From positions 19,216,951 to 19,280,950 of the forward strand of contig CM043948.1 of the NCBI GenBank assembly GCA_014529385.2: a stretch of 64,000 nt of DNA, given 5' to 3'. The first letter of the stretch is position 1, and each line of letters begins with the position of its first letter. Positions 1 through 11,380 of this stretch are shown here, piece after piece. Under the pieces are notes generated by a model. It was not told the origin of the DNA, did no database searches, and saw only the letters and a program-made list of their open reading frames with translations. The translations under genes were made by a program, and so were the position numbers. The DNA is from Adiantum capillus-veneris (taxonomy: Eukaryota > Streptophyta > Polypodiopsida > Polypodiales > Pteridaceae).

Positions 1-362
1 TGGATCACGGCGTGCGAGGAGTGTTTTCAACGTGAATTTACATATTCCGTGCGCCGTGATCCTCTTTTGACTTGTACATAGCAATCTGTTGAAAGTACAA
101 TTTTTGTATTACTATATTGTAGGTATTCAATTTATAAAGGCCTGCAAAGTGGATCACGGCACGTGAGGAGTGTTTTCAACGTGAATTTACATATTCCGCG
201 CGTCGTGATCCTCTTTTGACTTTGTACATAGCAATCTGCTGAAAGTACAATTTCTTTTATGTATTTGTAGCTATTCTATTTTTTAAAAGCCAACCAAGTG
301 GATCACGGCGCGCCTATAATTCTATGGATATTTGTTTATGTACTCTTCACGTCGTGATCCAC
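1..362. repeat. 149-bp tandem repeat with hairpin arms (3 units)
   Basis: Three units begin at 2, 151 and 300, exactly 149 bp apart. Each opens with GGATCACGG and carries the inverse CGTGATCC about 50 bp later (arms 2-12/52-62, 151-161/201-211, 300-310/350-360), so each can fold into an 11-bp stem. Units 1 and 2 are nearly identical. Unit 3 keeps the arms but has a different loop. The array runs off the left edge. It could be a satellite fragment or the subterminal region of a TE. Confidence 0.85.
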
Positions 363-561
363 TTGTATGGCTTTTACTCCTCACATATATAACCCAGTTT
401 TGCATTGAATCCATAGTAATCATCTTATTTAATAGACTACATGATTAGTTGGTAACAATTGTGGGATACCTAATTATAGTTTGTTCAAAACTTATATGAT
501 CATTTGGTGCTCTTCTTTTTGTATATACTCATTGAATATTATATTTGTGATTATGAAATAA

Positions 562-873
562 ATGGCAGGTTTAAGATCACATAGGAGGAAGAGGCAAAAA
601 AGAGAGAAGTTTGATCTTCACACTCAAGAGGGCAGGTTTATTGTTGGTGAAATGGTGGTAGTCCATTTAAAGGATTGTGATCCTAAAAGACAATCTTACA
701 AGAAGTATAATCAGATGCCTCTTATATACAGGCCCCATTGGTGCAGCTTACATGATCCGAAGTGCAAGCTGATTCAAGAGTCCTTTGGATTTCTAATATT
801 TTTAAATGGATTATTTACAACTCTTATGAAAGATCCTAAGGAGGTCATGGAGGAACAAGATATCAGCAGATGA
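562..873 (+). CDS. hypothetical protein, possible exon
   Basis: A 103-codon ORF starts at an ATG in AAATAAATGGCA. The N-terminus is basic (RRKRQKREK), followed by a mixed region with Cys and His (HWCSLHDPKC). No family is recognised. About 250 bp downstream, same-strand acidic ORF pieces may belong to the same unit. The flanking DNA is repetitive, so a TE origin is as likely as a host gene. Confidence 0.25.
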   Translation: MAGLRSHRRKRQKREKFDLHTQEGRFIVGEMVVVHLKDCDPKRQSYKKYNQMPLIYRPHWCSLHDPKCKLIQESFGFLIFLNGLFTTLMKDPKEVMEEQDISR

Positions 874-1124
874 AAAAGAGGAAAAGAATGAAGAATACAT
901 TGAAGTGACATAGATAGAGGAGTCCATTGATCTTGAAGAAGAAGCAAAAGAGGTGAAAGGAAGCAATCTTCTCTCGATGAAAGCCTCAGATATCAAGCTC
1001 CCTCTAGATGTGTCAGGTTTCAATGAGCAGCAAGACACCTTAATGCTATCGGGAGTGCCAGATTGAGTTTTAATTTGGAGATAGATCCTACATTTTCCTC
1101 CATGATATACAAAGAATTTTTTGT

Positions 1125-1852
1125 TTGCGGGAGGACTTTGCACTGGCCACTATTTCCAAGTATCAAGAGGAGAGGAATGGATTTGTCTCAGATGATAGTA
1201 GTGATGACGAGGCAATGGAGATCTCTAGTAACCCACTAGACTGTGTTAAACTTTGCTTTGAAAAGGCAGAAAAGTATAAAGAAACACTTCCTGATGAAGC
1301 CACATTTCAATCTATTTGAAATAATTTTAAGCCATCAACTAGTAAATAGGATATGGAGAATTGGTTTAAGCGCCCAGCGCAGGAGTCAACCAGATCAGTT
1401 AACCTATGGAAGGATGAGATTTTTTTGCAAGATCAGAGTTTCATGGTATAAATTCCTAACCCCCCCCCCCCGGCCTCCCAATCTTTGTTTGTCTCTCTCT
1501 CTCACACATACACAAACACTTCTTTTGTTTACAGTCATGGATTACTGAAAAGGATGACTTTCTTCGTCGTCAAAGAAGACAGTTCCGTGGTAGGGATGCA
1601 GCTCTAGGACAATATCTTCCTAGTTTATGCGAGGCACCCATTCTAATCTTCCACAACGGAATGTCACAAGAGGAGAATAATGCAACCTATGCTTTCAAGA
1701 CATTATCTCTCTTCTTAGGTGGTCCAATGCTGCGACAAAATGGTGACAAAGTAATCCTCGTCTCAACAAGGTTTTTGGGAGAGAATGTTTTGGTTACTCG
1801 CCAGGATATACTGGGGGCCATGCAATATATTACTACACAGACACAGTAATGG
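1125..1852 (+). pseudogene. unclassified ORF chain, probably TE-derived
   Basis: Two plus-strand blocks read as fragments of one protein. The first (1125-1319) has a Ser/Asp/Glu-rich patch (SDDSSDDEAMEIS) followed by a short helical stretch. The second (roughly 1530-1849) reads on with an Arg-rich segment and a hydrophobic LSLFLGGPML motif. They are separated by stops, a C run at about 1461-1470 and a CT-rich tract that could be an intron with a polypyrimidine tract. No domain is recognised. From 1853 to 2153 nothing is seen. Confidence 0.25.
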
Positions 1853-2153
1853 CATTATCTTTAGGGAAAGAAAACCCTACTAAACTCTTAGAGTATGGCA
1901 AACATTTAATTATCAGATACAAGGGCGAGCTTCCAAATGATATTTCCAAATCATCAAAATGTTGAAATAGTTGTGGTACATATTGAATTTAATTCTACAG
2001 GAATTTGGGGTACGTCGATCGTCTAAACTCTAACTCTCTTGTTCCACTGATGATTGGCATATTGCATTGTTTCTCTCCACCTGGTTTGACTTTCAAGAGC
2101 ACTTGAGTTGTTGAATGCGTCTACTCAATTTCTTTTCTGAATTTGCAAATGTC

Positions 2154-4200
2154 TCATTGCCTGTATGTTTTTGCTGAAGAGGCCAATACTTGCTTTTGTT
2201 GCATGCGATGAATGATTCTGCAATAAAACCACTGAAATAACTCCTTTAGATTGTTTGCCTTATTTCGAGAGCCTCCATGTTGTGTATGTCTGAAGTAGGC
2301 ATTTCTAGCCATGTAATGAGACTTCTCCAGGCCGTGGGTGTTCCATACACCTGGATTCCCATACTTTTGGATGAAGTATGGCAAATGATTAAAAATAATG
2401 TACTACAAAAGAAGAAATTTATTTAGAAATTTAAACAACACTTAGAACTAAGACTATATGAGGCGCTTTTGAATTTACCATGTAATGAATGATATGAGTG
2501 ACAGTCCATGTTGTCTTGAAGGATTTTTTCAGTAGCTGAAGGTTCTATTTAAACTTGGTGAGATTATCCTGGGACCAATCATCATTCTCACACATTTGAA
2601 ATAATATGTCAATGGAATGCCACACATCACCCTTTGCATTGTGAGTTGTTGGCTCTTGTTCTTTCATTGCTAGATGAAGTTTTTTCCAGTGCATATACTC
2701 AACTTTGCTAATGTAGGTAGAGTAATATACTCTCCCTCACTTTGTTAGCTTCACATCTTTCATACCTTGAGGATTAGATAGAAAACAGCGTGCCTTGACC
2801 CCACCTATGGATGGTTTGCAGGGTACATCTTTCTCATTGGTTGACCTTTTTTCGTCCCGCTGTATTTTCACATTGCACCCATGTAGACCAACTTCTCTAC
2901 AATTCGGCAGAGAGCATGCATTGTACAAATATGGACATTAACAAGTGGTATATTCAGAACTAGTTGCAAATTAGAGTCTTCATTGTGACGAGTAGGAGCC
3001 TTTTGCCACCACTTTGGGTCCCACTTTTGTAGGTTCCATGCAATACAATCATGGAGACTTTGCCATGGTACCCATTCCACAATTATACATACACTTCAGT
3101 GTTTTGAGGTCCCCTGCAAGATGCCATTGAACTTGAAAGTCTTCTCTCCCATGTGCAGCCAATACCTCTCCTCGATTCATTTGCCTATCAATGATATCTG
3201 GAATAGGGGGCCTGATGGAACACCCAAAATAGAATGTCATTGTCTTATTTCTTTACCTGCAAGATCAATCCGTATGAGATACAAAAATTAAATCTAAAAT
3301 TTGGGTACAATAGAGGGCTTGCTAGAACTGCAAAATTGGAGATAATTGGATTACTTGACATGTACCAAGCCACCATATGCTTGTTTCAGATTGAACATTA
3401 AAGTATGAAGGGTCATCAGTGGGACATTTGGAAAGGGCCCTATTCATTAATGTGATTGTAACTTGCTCTAGCTTCTTCTCTTTAATAATCTCACACTCAT
3501 CTAGCTTCAAAACAAAATGTAGAACACCACCCATCTCTTCGAATGTGATATTCTAGAACTCTACCATTCTAGTTTGCAGCAAAGTGAGGTCCATGAAGAT
3601 ATTCTTGTACTCATCATAAGTGACAGTAGTTCCCTGTGAGCTATAAATATCTTGAATATGAAATGGACATCCAATGAAGTCTGTCTGTTCATTATTGAGA
3701 TGTAGTCTTTCCTTCCAAACACTTGTAGCTGTTGGTAAAAGCTCAGATTTTATTCCCTTCTTCACAAACATGGAAGAGATAGACTGTTGAATAGCTGAGT
3801 AACCTCTTTTCCTAACTCCAAGGGAGTCCAATGTACCCTGTATATTCTTGGCAGGCACTGCATTCTTTGAAATGAATCTGTCAACGACATCTCATTGCAA
3901 AACCTTAAACTTTTTGTCATGCATGATATCCTTTGCAAGACCACTAGTTATCAATGGCTTTAAGTGCTTTCCTACATTGGCCTTCGGGTCTATGTTTTCT
4001 TTGTCTGGATAGATGGAATCTCTACAAACAAAGCATAACTAACATAAACAAACACTTAGATTAATTTATATTTATAAGACAATTTACAATTCTCACCTCA
4101 ATGCTTGGATTCTTTTTTTAAGGTAGCCAGAGCCTACCTTCAACGTTTCAAGATTCCGTAGTTTCTTCTTTCGCACACGAGTGCCTAACATTGTCTCCTT
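2154..4200 (-). pseudogene. transposase-like protein of unclassified TE, degenerate
   Basis: Minus-strand blocks follow one another in protein order: about 4200-3900, 3858-3553, 3534-3322, 3240-3050, 3080-2870 and 2384-2154. They include LKLDECEIIKEKKLEQVTI, VQWHLAGDLKTLKCMYNCG and NTHGLEKSHYMARNAYFRH. The sequence has the conserved Cys/His/acidic texture of a DDE-type transposase, but I cannot place it in a superfamily. One intron is clean (see 4022-4096). In-frame stops, for example just before the block at 3858 and at about 3552, show it is no longer intact. The same strand carries a Ulp1-like block upstream, so both may come from one element. Confidence 0.45.
4022..4096 (-). other. 75-bp GT-AG intron in the minus-strand transposase-like gene
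   Basis: Read on the minus strand, the exon ends ...CATTGAG, the intron starts GTGAGA and ends TTTGTAG, and the next exon begins AGATTCC. Joining the two keeps the frame open (residues ...QALR/DSIYP...). This supports a spliced eukaryotic gene rather than a chance ORF. Confidence 0.7.
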
Positions 4201-4338
4201 GTTTTGTAATGACCGTACCTTTGTTAGCAAGACCTATGATTCTTGTGTGCACTGCATTAAATTCTTTTTGTCCTCATGATGCAAGTTTGAAAGTCTTTGA
4301 ATCTCATTTGCTTGGTGCTTCACCATGTCTTTATAAGT

Positions 4339-4833
4339 TTATGATTTTTTGTTTAGAGCTTTATAGTAGCCAAGCAATCCATTCTCTGCATTACCTGCAA
4401 AGCTCAATAAGTTAGTGGGATTTGAAAATGTTGGGAAAGCATTTGTCATGGGATTCAATGGATAGAGTGAGCCTTTTGTCCAAATATCTAAGTGTTTTTC
4501 TCCCTCTGCCCTGAGTCTCTCTGTCATGAGCAGTGTCACTTTGATGTTAGTTTTGCCTCGCTTACACAGTGGCGTATATTGGGGATCCAGGTCAATGTGT
4601 AGATGATAGAAGGGTCTCTTAAGGAGGACATTTGTCGGGGTGGAAGAAGAAGCCATGTGTGCAATAGGGCAAGAAAGGGAGGATTTCTTTAAGGTCAATG
4701 CACAAACAGTACGAGAGTAAGGAGAGAGCAAGTTTGGAAGGATATTTCCTTTACTCATACATTCCATGTGCAGGAAACTCCCTCCAATTCTAGGACGTTC
4801 ACTAAATGCAACTGAAAACGATTTATTCTTCAA
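4339..4833 (-). CDS. hypothetical 164-residue ORF in the minus-strand TE-like chain
   Basis: The ORF is open for 164 codons and lies between the Gly/Ser/Asn-rich minisatellite and the transposase-like blocks, on the same strand. It is rich in Ser, Leu and Pro with no recognised motif. It may be an exon of the same element or a chance reading frame. The only evidence for it is its length and its place in the chain. Confidence 0.25.
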   Translation of the reverse strand: MKNKSFSVAFSERPRIGGSFLHMECMSKGNILPNLLSPYSRTVCALTLKKSSLSCPIAHMASSSTPTNVLLKRPFYHLHIDLDPQYTPLCKRGKTNIKVTLLMTERLRAEGEKHLDIWTKGSLYPLNPMTNAFPTFSNPTNLLSFAGNAENGLLGYYKALNKKS

Positions 4834-5013
4834 TCATCACGGCCATTATGACACTGTGGCAACAATCTACTTGTAAGTACACTTTTCGAATGGTTATTCC
4901 AACTTTACATTTTCTTTTACCACACCTATTTTTTAGAGAGAGAAATTCAAAATTCTATTTTTCTTAGAAGGCTCTCCAAATGACCTCCGAGATTTTCTAA
5001 TGTATCTTATCCC

Positions 5014-5180
5014 GGTTGCTACCATTGCTCCCTTGCCCCGTGCCTTGGTTGCTACCATTGCTGCCATGCCCCCTACTCCTATTGCTACCACTGCTTGTCT
5101 ACCCCCTGCCCCGATTTCTACCCTTGCTCCCCTGCCTCGGTTGCTACCACTGCTCGCATGTCCCCTCTCGAGGTTGTTGC
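5014..5180 (-). repeat. GC-rich minisatellite, Gly/Ser/Asn/Arg-rich on the minus strand
   Basis: Degenerate repeats of about 36 bp are built on GGTTGCTACCATTGCT (plus strand). One minus-strand frame reads as a low-complexity GSNGSN/RGRG tract. This resembles the disordered linkers of TE-encoded proteins and sits between the Ulp1-like block and the downstream transposase-like blocks. The plus-strand proline/leucine ORFs over it are by-products. Confidence 0.6.
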
Positions 5181-5599
5181 TCCTTCTTCCTTGGGGACAC
5201 TGATCTTGGGTGCCCTTTCATGTCGCTTGAATGTCCGATCTTCGGTCATGGCTTCCCATGCATCTTGAACCTATGAAGCTTCACTATGTTCTCTCTCTTG
5301 ATGTTGACGTGTAACCCAATCATTTACTTCTGTGGAGTTCGCATAATGTTGATTGATTTCTTCTTGCATGATTTGAACCTCCTCTTGAGTCTGTTGGTAC
5401 CTCTACGTGATTTCATCAATGTGGACTTGTTCAAACTCCTTAGCTCATGCGCTTTCCTCTCTTGACAGACTATGCACCGAAATTATAATATGTTGAATGG
5501 CCATTACAAAAACATTGCACACATCATAGGGGTTGTAGTCATGTAGTTCAAGGTCCTATAGATGCATGATAATAAGAAAATAAGTAAAGAAGTGACTTC

Positions 5600-6072
5600 T
5601 TTTCATAAAGGCATTGCAACGATACAAGCACTAAAAGAACATGCGTACTTACGTTTGGTACATTCAGAATTTGGCTTAATGGGAGCGTAGCATTCATACA
5701 CGTCCTCCAGCCACAACTGAAATCATCACTCTGAGTGGACACGCTGACCCGTCGATGTTCAATGGCAGCACCTAGATCATGTTCTAACAAAATGTGCTCC
5801 ACACAACAAACAGATTTTCTCATGGAACTACATGCATAAGCACTTGCTCAATAGGGCATTAGAAACAGACACTACATGCAAAAGCATAAAGATAAGACTT
5901 GCACCTTTACACGCCCATGGAATCCCCTGCTTTGCCCAGAGTTTCCATAGTGGATGACCTTCACTTCAATGTCGAATAACACCAGACTCCAATGTTCATT
6001 ACACAAAAAGAAAACATCAAAACTATCAATGATGAAACATAGTAAGACCCTAAATTCAACATAGCTTTGCAT
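5600..6072 (-). pseudogene. Ulp1/C48-like cysteine protease domain, two-exon remnant
   Basis: Minus-strand residues read CNEHWSLVLFDIEVKVIHY in one exon (6072 to about 5905) and TQSDDFSCGWRTC in the next (about 5823-5650). These match the HW...D and Q-x-D-x-x-SCG signatures of the Ulp1/SENP (C48) family, which cleaves SUMO. The catalytic His codon is 5992-5994 and the Cys codon 5713-5715. The usual catalytic Asp (Y-x-DSL) is replaced by YGNSG, so activity is doubtful. A GTGCAAG donor follows ...GRVK. In plants such domains are often carried by TEs, and the downstream minus-strand transposase-like chain supports that here. Confidence 0.6.
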
Positions 6073-6217
6073 ACCGACACAAAACTCACATTTGGATCAT
6101 GGAGAGGGACCAATATTGCACCATATTAAGATTAGACTAGGATTAGTGTAGGCAAGTAGGCATTAAGCTCTACACATTAGGCATTCACACCATTCGATGA
6201 GAGATTTATGCCCTATG

Positions 6218-6422
6218 TGTTGGGGTAAAGGCGCTACGCTTTTACCCGGGCCGGACATGTGATGTTCGGCTGCCCGTCCACATGTGTACATACCCTTAGT
6301 CTTCATATACATGAGAAAAAAGAGCACCTCACTCTCACTTTTTCCTGAGGGTGCTCCACCCACACCGGCTTGTGCTCTTTCCCTTTCCCGAACTCACACA
6401 TCCGGGCACACACACACTAACA
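6218..6422 (+). repeat. copia LTR 1 (left outer)
   Basis: Starts TGTTGGGG right after CTATG and ends ACA before AGTGGT. It shares with the other two LTRs the block ATACCCTTA-TCTTCAT-TACATGAGA and CACCTCACTCTCACTT. It is followed not by a complete primer site but by AGTGGT joined directly to the far end of the interior. Confidence 0.9.
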
Positions 6423-6736
6423 AGTGGTTACTGTCGAGGCCCGACCTAGCAGCTGCAGTGGGAGCGTTTCCAGCAGGGACTGTCAGTCATACGACACTAG
6501 CATGACACTTCTAGAGCTTTGCAGATCATACAGAGTTGTCTGAGGGATTTATGTGCAGGCTCTAGCATGGGTACGCACACTCGCCTACCACTAGAGCTGA
6601 TACGATTATGTGTAGATCGACAAAGTCAGTCCGTGGGCATAGGTTGAGAGAGTCTCTCACCTAGTTTCTTGTACATACTAGTACTTTAGCTAATAGCTCT
6701 CACTTATCAGTGGCGCATCACCTTTAAGTGGGAGAT
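6423..6736 (+). mobile_element. truncated copy of the copia interior 3' end
   Basis: After AGTGGT the sequence jumps to TACTGTCGAGGC, matching 11313 onward. It continues collinearly to the purine tract AAGTGGGAGAT before LTR2. The deletion junction lies in the first bases of the primer site and has a few bases of microhomology (GGT/GTTA). This copy lacks the 37-bp duplication found at 11381-11454 in the longer interior. Confidence 0.85.
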
Positions 6737-6951
6737 TGTTGGGGTAAAGACGCTACGGTTTTTCTCAGGCCGGGGGTCCGGTGTCCGGTCGGCTGTCCAC
6801 GTGTACATACCCTTATTCTTCATGTACATGAGAATAAGGAGCACCTCACTCTCACTTCTTCCTGAGGCTTTGAGGCTTCTCCACCCACAGCAGCTTGTGC
6901 TCTTCCGCTTCCCCGCACGCACGCATGCATCCACACACACATGCACTCACA
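6737..6951 (+). repeat. copia LTR 2 (5' LTR of the longer interior)
   Basis: Starts TGTTGGGGTAAAG after the purine tract AAGTGGGAGAT and ends CTCACA just before A-GTGGTATCAGAGC. It is about 215 bp long and collinear with LTR1 and LTR3. Confidence 0.92.
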
Positions 6952-6953
6952 AG

Positions 6954-6965
6954 TGGTATCAGAGC
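6954..6965 (+). promoter_or_regulatory. primer binding site, tRNA-iMet type
   Basis: TGGTATCAGAGC lies 2 bp after the LTR2 end. It is the standard plant copia primer site complementary to the 3' end of initiator tRNA-Met. Confidence 0.93.
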
Positions 6966-9900
6966 TACAGCTAGTGGCATTAGTGATCTCTTGGCAATGA
7001 TGGAGCTTGATTAAAGCTCTGCGCTTCACAACACTAGATTGAGCTAATTCGGGGCGGATCCGACACGGATCGAAGGAGATCGGGCGAGGTCGGTGAGGTT
7101 CCCAAAAAACCAACGCGTGCAGCCCCTCTCGGGCGTGTGGTAGATCTTGGAGATTCTTGAGGAATCAAGCAAGTAGGAAATTAGATCTGCAGCAACAAAC
7201 ATTCAGACATAGGTCAGAGCAAGGAAGCCTGGTTTTGGTAGAACTTGAAGCTCTGCAGGGTTCGAGTAAGCATTACAACCTTGAGGAGAATCAAGAAGCT
7301 TGTGTGCTTGACTAAGAGAAAAGCTTGGAATCGAACGAGCTCGGCATCGAGTTTGGGAGAGTAGCATCGGGGTACTCGGGCATGTGTGTGGTGCTATCTC
7401 ACACTCACACACATTGCATCAAGCAATGGAGTGAGGGCAGCACGCTAGTGAGAGGAATTAGGGGAGGTAGCCAACTCTCGGGCTGCAACGAGCAGAAGGA
7501 TCCAAGCTCAGGGGTCTCGGGCAGCGTTCGACAATAAGAAAGCAGTGGCTTGGAAAATCAAGGCCTTAACCTCCACACTATCTCGCATGGGCATGCTCAA
7601 ATGGGATCGACAGCTGAGGTGATCCGGGCCGTCGGATGCGCATTTGGTAAATTCGGGGTGTTTGGTAAATTCGGGGCGTTTGGTAAATTCGGGAAGAAAA
7701 GTAAATTCAGGTAGGCTTGTAAATTTGGGTCGATCCGACCCTATGTCTCGAACCCCCGACCTCCCCACCACGAGCCATGTGCACTAACCACTACACCCTC
7801 ATGCGTACGTTGAAATATAGGCGATTCGAGTATGTCATATTGTAAATGGGACCGACTAGTAAATTCGGGGCAACTTGAGATCTGATGGTCCATAATTGAT
7901 GCGCGTCGCCTTTTCCTCCTCTATCATTGATCCCATTTGACCATGCCCATGTGATATAGTGATGAGGAGGCCTTAAGCAACTATGTGGGAGTCGAATTGA
8001 GCTTGATACTTGGAGCAGCCAGGATCAGTGTTAGAAAAAAACCGGGGTCTATCGTATTTAAACCGGCTGAAATTCTAAAACCCCTGTTAGATTTTGAGCT
8101 TGCCTTTAAGAAAACCAGGAAATTTTCACAAGTTTTAGTGTAATTACCGGCAAAAGCTTCAAATTTTGACCTAAAGACCGGGAGAATTTCAAAATTGCCC
8201 TTACTTTCTTCGGTTAGGAAAAATGTATTTTTCTAGCCCTGGCCAGGATTAAGTATTGGGGTGTAGCAACATTGGCATAGATTAAGGCAGTCATGAGCAG
8301 TTGAAGCATAGGCAACCAAGGCCGAGCAGCAGGCCTGTGAGCTTGCAAGGAACACACACATACACCCCAGTCTGGCGCTCGTCATCCAAGTCGGCAGTTT
8401 TTGTCAGAAGACGGAGCTCGAATTGTAGTGAAAGTCAATTTTTTTTTAAAAATGACTTAACACATAGTGTGTGCAAGGGTGGTGCACAACCCCCCCCCCC
8501 CCCCCTCTCATAGACTTCAGTCAAGGGACTGTTCCCATGAAGCTCCCCACTCTCCCAGCACCCCTCTTCTACCAGAACCCCGGATCTCGACTCTCCGCTG
8601 AGCTGAGAGATAGACAGCAATGAGAGAGTGAGTGACAGCTGTGTGTGTGAGTGAGAGAGAGAGAGAGAGAGTGTGTGTGAGCGAGCAAGTGAGAGATAGA
8701 GATAGAGAGAGAGCAAGCGATGAGAGGTAGAGATTGAGTCTGTCTCTTTTGGCGCGCGCTCACGCACATAGGCAAGCACATGCAGGTACCAACGAGTAAG
8801 CCCAAACATCCCTCGGCATCGGCCCGACTTTGTCGATTTTTTCGGTGATTTTTCTCCCTCTTCTCGACTTTGGATTTCGGCGACCCGACATCAGTTTCGA
8901 CACCGATATGGCATTTTTTCTCGACGTCTTGACATTCTTCTCTATGGTTTCGGCTCGACGCATCGATTTTGACATCGATTTGCGGCTATTCGACTAGCGC
9001 CCTTCCACCTGACGACGAAAGCTGACATCGAGCGTTTTCTCGACTTCGAGCACACCCAGCCATAGCTTGACATTTTTGCCGAGCAGCAAAAGACTGCTCC
9101 GACGGCCAACCTCGGTCATTACGACTTCAAGGGTTTTCTTGAGTTCCGGCTTTGACGGCACATACCGATAGATACGGCTCTGACGGACCATTCCATAGCA
9201 GGTTTTTCCTTAAGCGTGCACAGCTCTTGGACGGCGTTTTCGGTCGACGAGTTTACCGATCAATGAGATAGTAGTTGTCAGTTTTCAAGCAGTTTTGCTC
9301 ACAGGTTGTAGTGCAGCTTGTGTGGAGCACTAGAGAGCAGTTTTCTGCACGGTCTTGTGCAATATCATGCTATGTATGCATATGTGGATATAGCTTGATG
9401 TAGGTGTAGTTCGTAGGTAGCTGATTTACACTTTTGCAGTGGTTTTTGGACAGGTACACATCCATAGAGCCACTCGATGAGGAGTGAGCCAAATTGCCAG
9501 GCTTTTGGCATTGCATGCAGACCATTTGTGGATCTATGGACTGAGACACTGAGTGCCTGTTCTTTATGCGATTTGGTGAGACTTTTTTGAGTTTTTGCTC
9601 AATTTCCAAGGGAAACTCTATCGGATTTTTCCTAGATTCTCACCATGGTTTATATGTATCCGCAGTTTTTTCTCTGATAGTTTAGTGGTCGAGCTAGACT
9701 CCCATTTTGACAGTGATCGAGTGTTTACTCTCACTTTGACAATTTTTGACAGGTTTTGTCAGTTTGGACACGGTTGCGTGTTCTTGTACCAACTCTCGCA
9801 GGAGTGAGGATTAGCGTATTCTTGTGTGGATACAGACATTGCTAGTCACAAGTTTCACAGGTTTTTTTGTAGATTTTTGCAGGAAGTTCCTCTTCTAGGA

Positions 9901-10259
9901 TGCGTTTTGAGCTAGTTTGCTCTTTGCTTGCATATATGGTTATGCGCTTTATGCTCGGTTGAGCAGTTTGTCCTAGTTTATGCTTGCATAGTTTGCATAT
10001 TGTGGAGTTGGTTTATGCATATGTGAGTATCAGTTTTGATGCTTTTGATGATTATGTAGTGGTCCAGTTACCTCTCACTTTGTTGCCAGTTTGTCATGGT
10101 TTAGGGTTGGGATTGTACTTGAGGCTTTGCTTAGTTTATAGGGGAGACTCTGCCAGATTTCTCAGAGGTTTTCTCACTATAGTTTCCTAGCCATTCACTT
10201 ATGGTTGCAGATATGTGTGACAGTGTAGAGTCCACTATGGCTTTTGAGAGACGGCGGTA
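6966..10259 (+). other. long leader and decayed gag region of the copia derivative
   Basis: More than 3 kb carries no continuous reading frame. It contains four near-identical GTAAATTCGGG-type motifs (7645-7725), a C run at 8490-8505, GA/GT-rich tracts (8640-8720) and a stretch rich in CGA/TCGAC (8815-9200). Gag N-terminal coding is not recognisable. The zinc knuckle appears only at 10281. Confidence 0.5.
7735..7805 (-). repeat. tRNA-like SINE head inside the copia interior
   Basis: The minus strand reads GTGTAGTGGTTAGTGC (box A-like) and, about 30 bp on, GGGGTTCGAGAC (box B-like). This is the internal RNA polymerase III promoter layout of tRNAs and tRNA-derived SINEs. It does not fold as a complete tRNA in what I can see, so a SINE fragment is preferred. 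Confidence 0.5.
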
Positions 10260-10850
10260 TCGTTCTTACCATACTTGCGTTGTTGGCATTGCGGTCACAC
10301 AGAGCACATTAGACGTCGTTGTTTCATACATATGAGACAGTAGCGGAGACGTATGCGAGATGCAGATATGGATTTGACACAAGTTAGACAGGTAGTTCGA
10401 CTGGTAGTCTATGCCAATGACGTTGATGTCATGCTTGCCTCGAGTGTACCTCTTATAGATTTGTCTATAGATAGCACACTTTCTCCACAGTGGTTACTAG
10501 ATAGAAATGTTTCTTTCCATGTTACACCGCATCATGACTGGTTCATCACATTTTTTCTAGTGGGAGACTTGGCTGTGTGCACTTGGCCGATGGTTTGACG
10601 TTTGACATTGCAGGTGCAAGAGATGTTTGTTTATCTTTGCCTAGTGGTGTGTCATAGACGCTACGACATGTGCGCTACGTTCTTCAGCTGAGACAGATCT
10701 TGATCTCAGTTAGACAGTTGGTAGATTTTGGGTTGTCAGATACTACTTAGAGAGCAATCTTTCGAGATGCATTACGGTTCACTAGTGATTGCTAGAGAAG
10801 CCCGCAGGGGCCTGGTTTATCCTATGCATGTGCCTGAGGTTCGAGACGGT
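10260..10850 (+). pseudogene. copia gag-protease-preintegrase remnant
   Basis: A CCHC zinc knuckle CWHCGHTEHIRRRC lies at 10281-10322, followed in another frame by QWLLDRNVSFHVTPHHDWF. The latter is the copia protease neighbourhood, with the active-site Asp-Ser-Gly changed to Asp-Arg-Asn (10500-10508). Further on come a LISVRQL..LGCQI-type stretch and YGSLVIAREARRGLVYPM, as in the GAG-pre-integrase domain. Frameshifts separate the pieces. Downstream (10850-11310) is acidic, unrecognised sequence, and then the element end: integrase, RT and RNase H are missing. Confidence 0.75.
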
Positions 10851-11380
10851 GTAGTCTTGGTTTTGTTACTAGCATGCTTTGAGCAAGAGAGGAGACGTGT
10901 CTCTTTTGCGGGTGAGCTCCTCCATCCTCACGAGAAAGAGAATTTAGCTATGCAGGACATGCCAGTAGACTCTGTAGAGACAGAAATAGAGCGGCAGTGC
11001 CCTAGTGAGACACAACAGGTGTTGTCAGACTTTGTGCACGTAAAGGTAGAGGAGGTCTGCTCCTTAGAGACATAGACAGAGGTGACAGATATGGATTTCT
11101 TTGATATGCCCATGTTAGAGGCTGATGAGTTGGTGCCAGGACGCACAGTTTTCCTATGAATGAGAGGGATGTTGCCATCCCCTTGTCGGCAGTGACACAT
11201 CCATACGCAGTGAGTAGTCTTGATGCAGTATTTGCAGATAGCACAAGGGAGGCGAGTACAACTAGTTTTGTGCATATTTTTTCAGTGTTCTGGCGTCTCA
11301 TGTTCGACTTGTTACTGTCGAGGCCTGACCTAGCAGCTGCAGTGGGAGCATTTGCAGCAAGGATTGTCAGCCGTACGGTG

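Noticed and set aside
5000-5276. Plus-strand proline/leucine-rich ORFs
   Set aside because: They arise from a GC-rich minisatellite. The neighbouring coding evidence (Ulp1-like and transposase-like blocks) is on the minus strand.
6284-6505. Plus-strand 73-codon ORF across LTR1 (and similar ORFs at 11654 and 6707)
   Set aside because: The ORFs are produced by the conserved LTR sequence itself and have no homology to coding families.
7735-7805. Functional tRNA gene on the minus strand
   Set aside because: Box A and B are present, but I see no matching acceptor stem or anticodon arm. A SINE head is the better reading.
8435-8809. Minus-strand 124-codon ORF
   Set aside because: It reads through C-run and GA/GT-rich DNA of the copia leader, antisense to the element.
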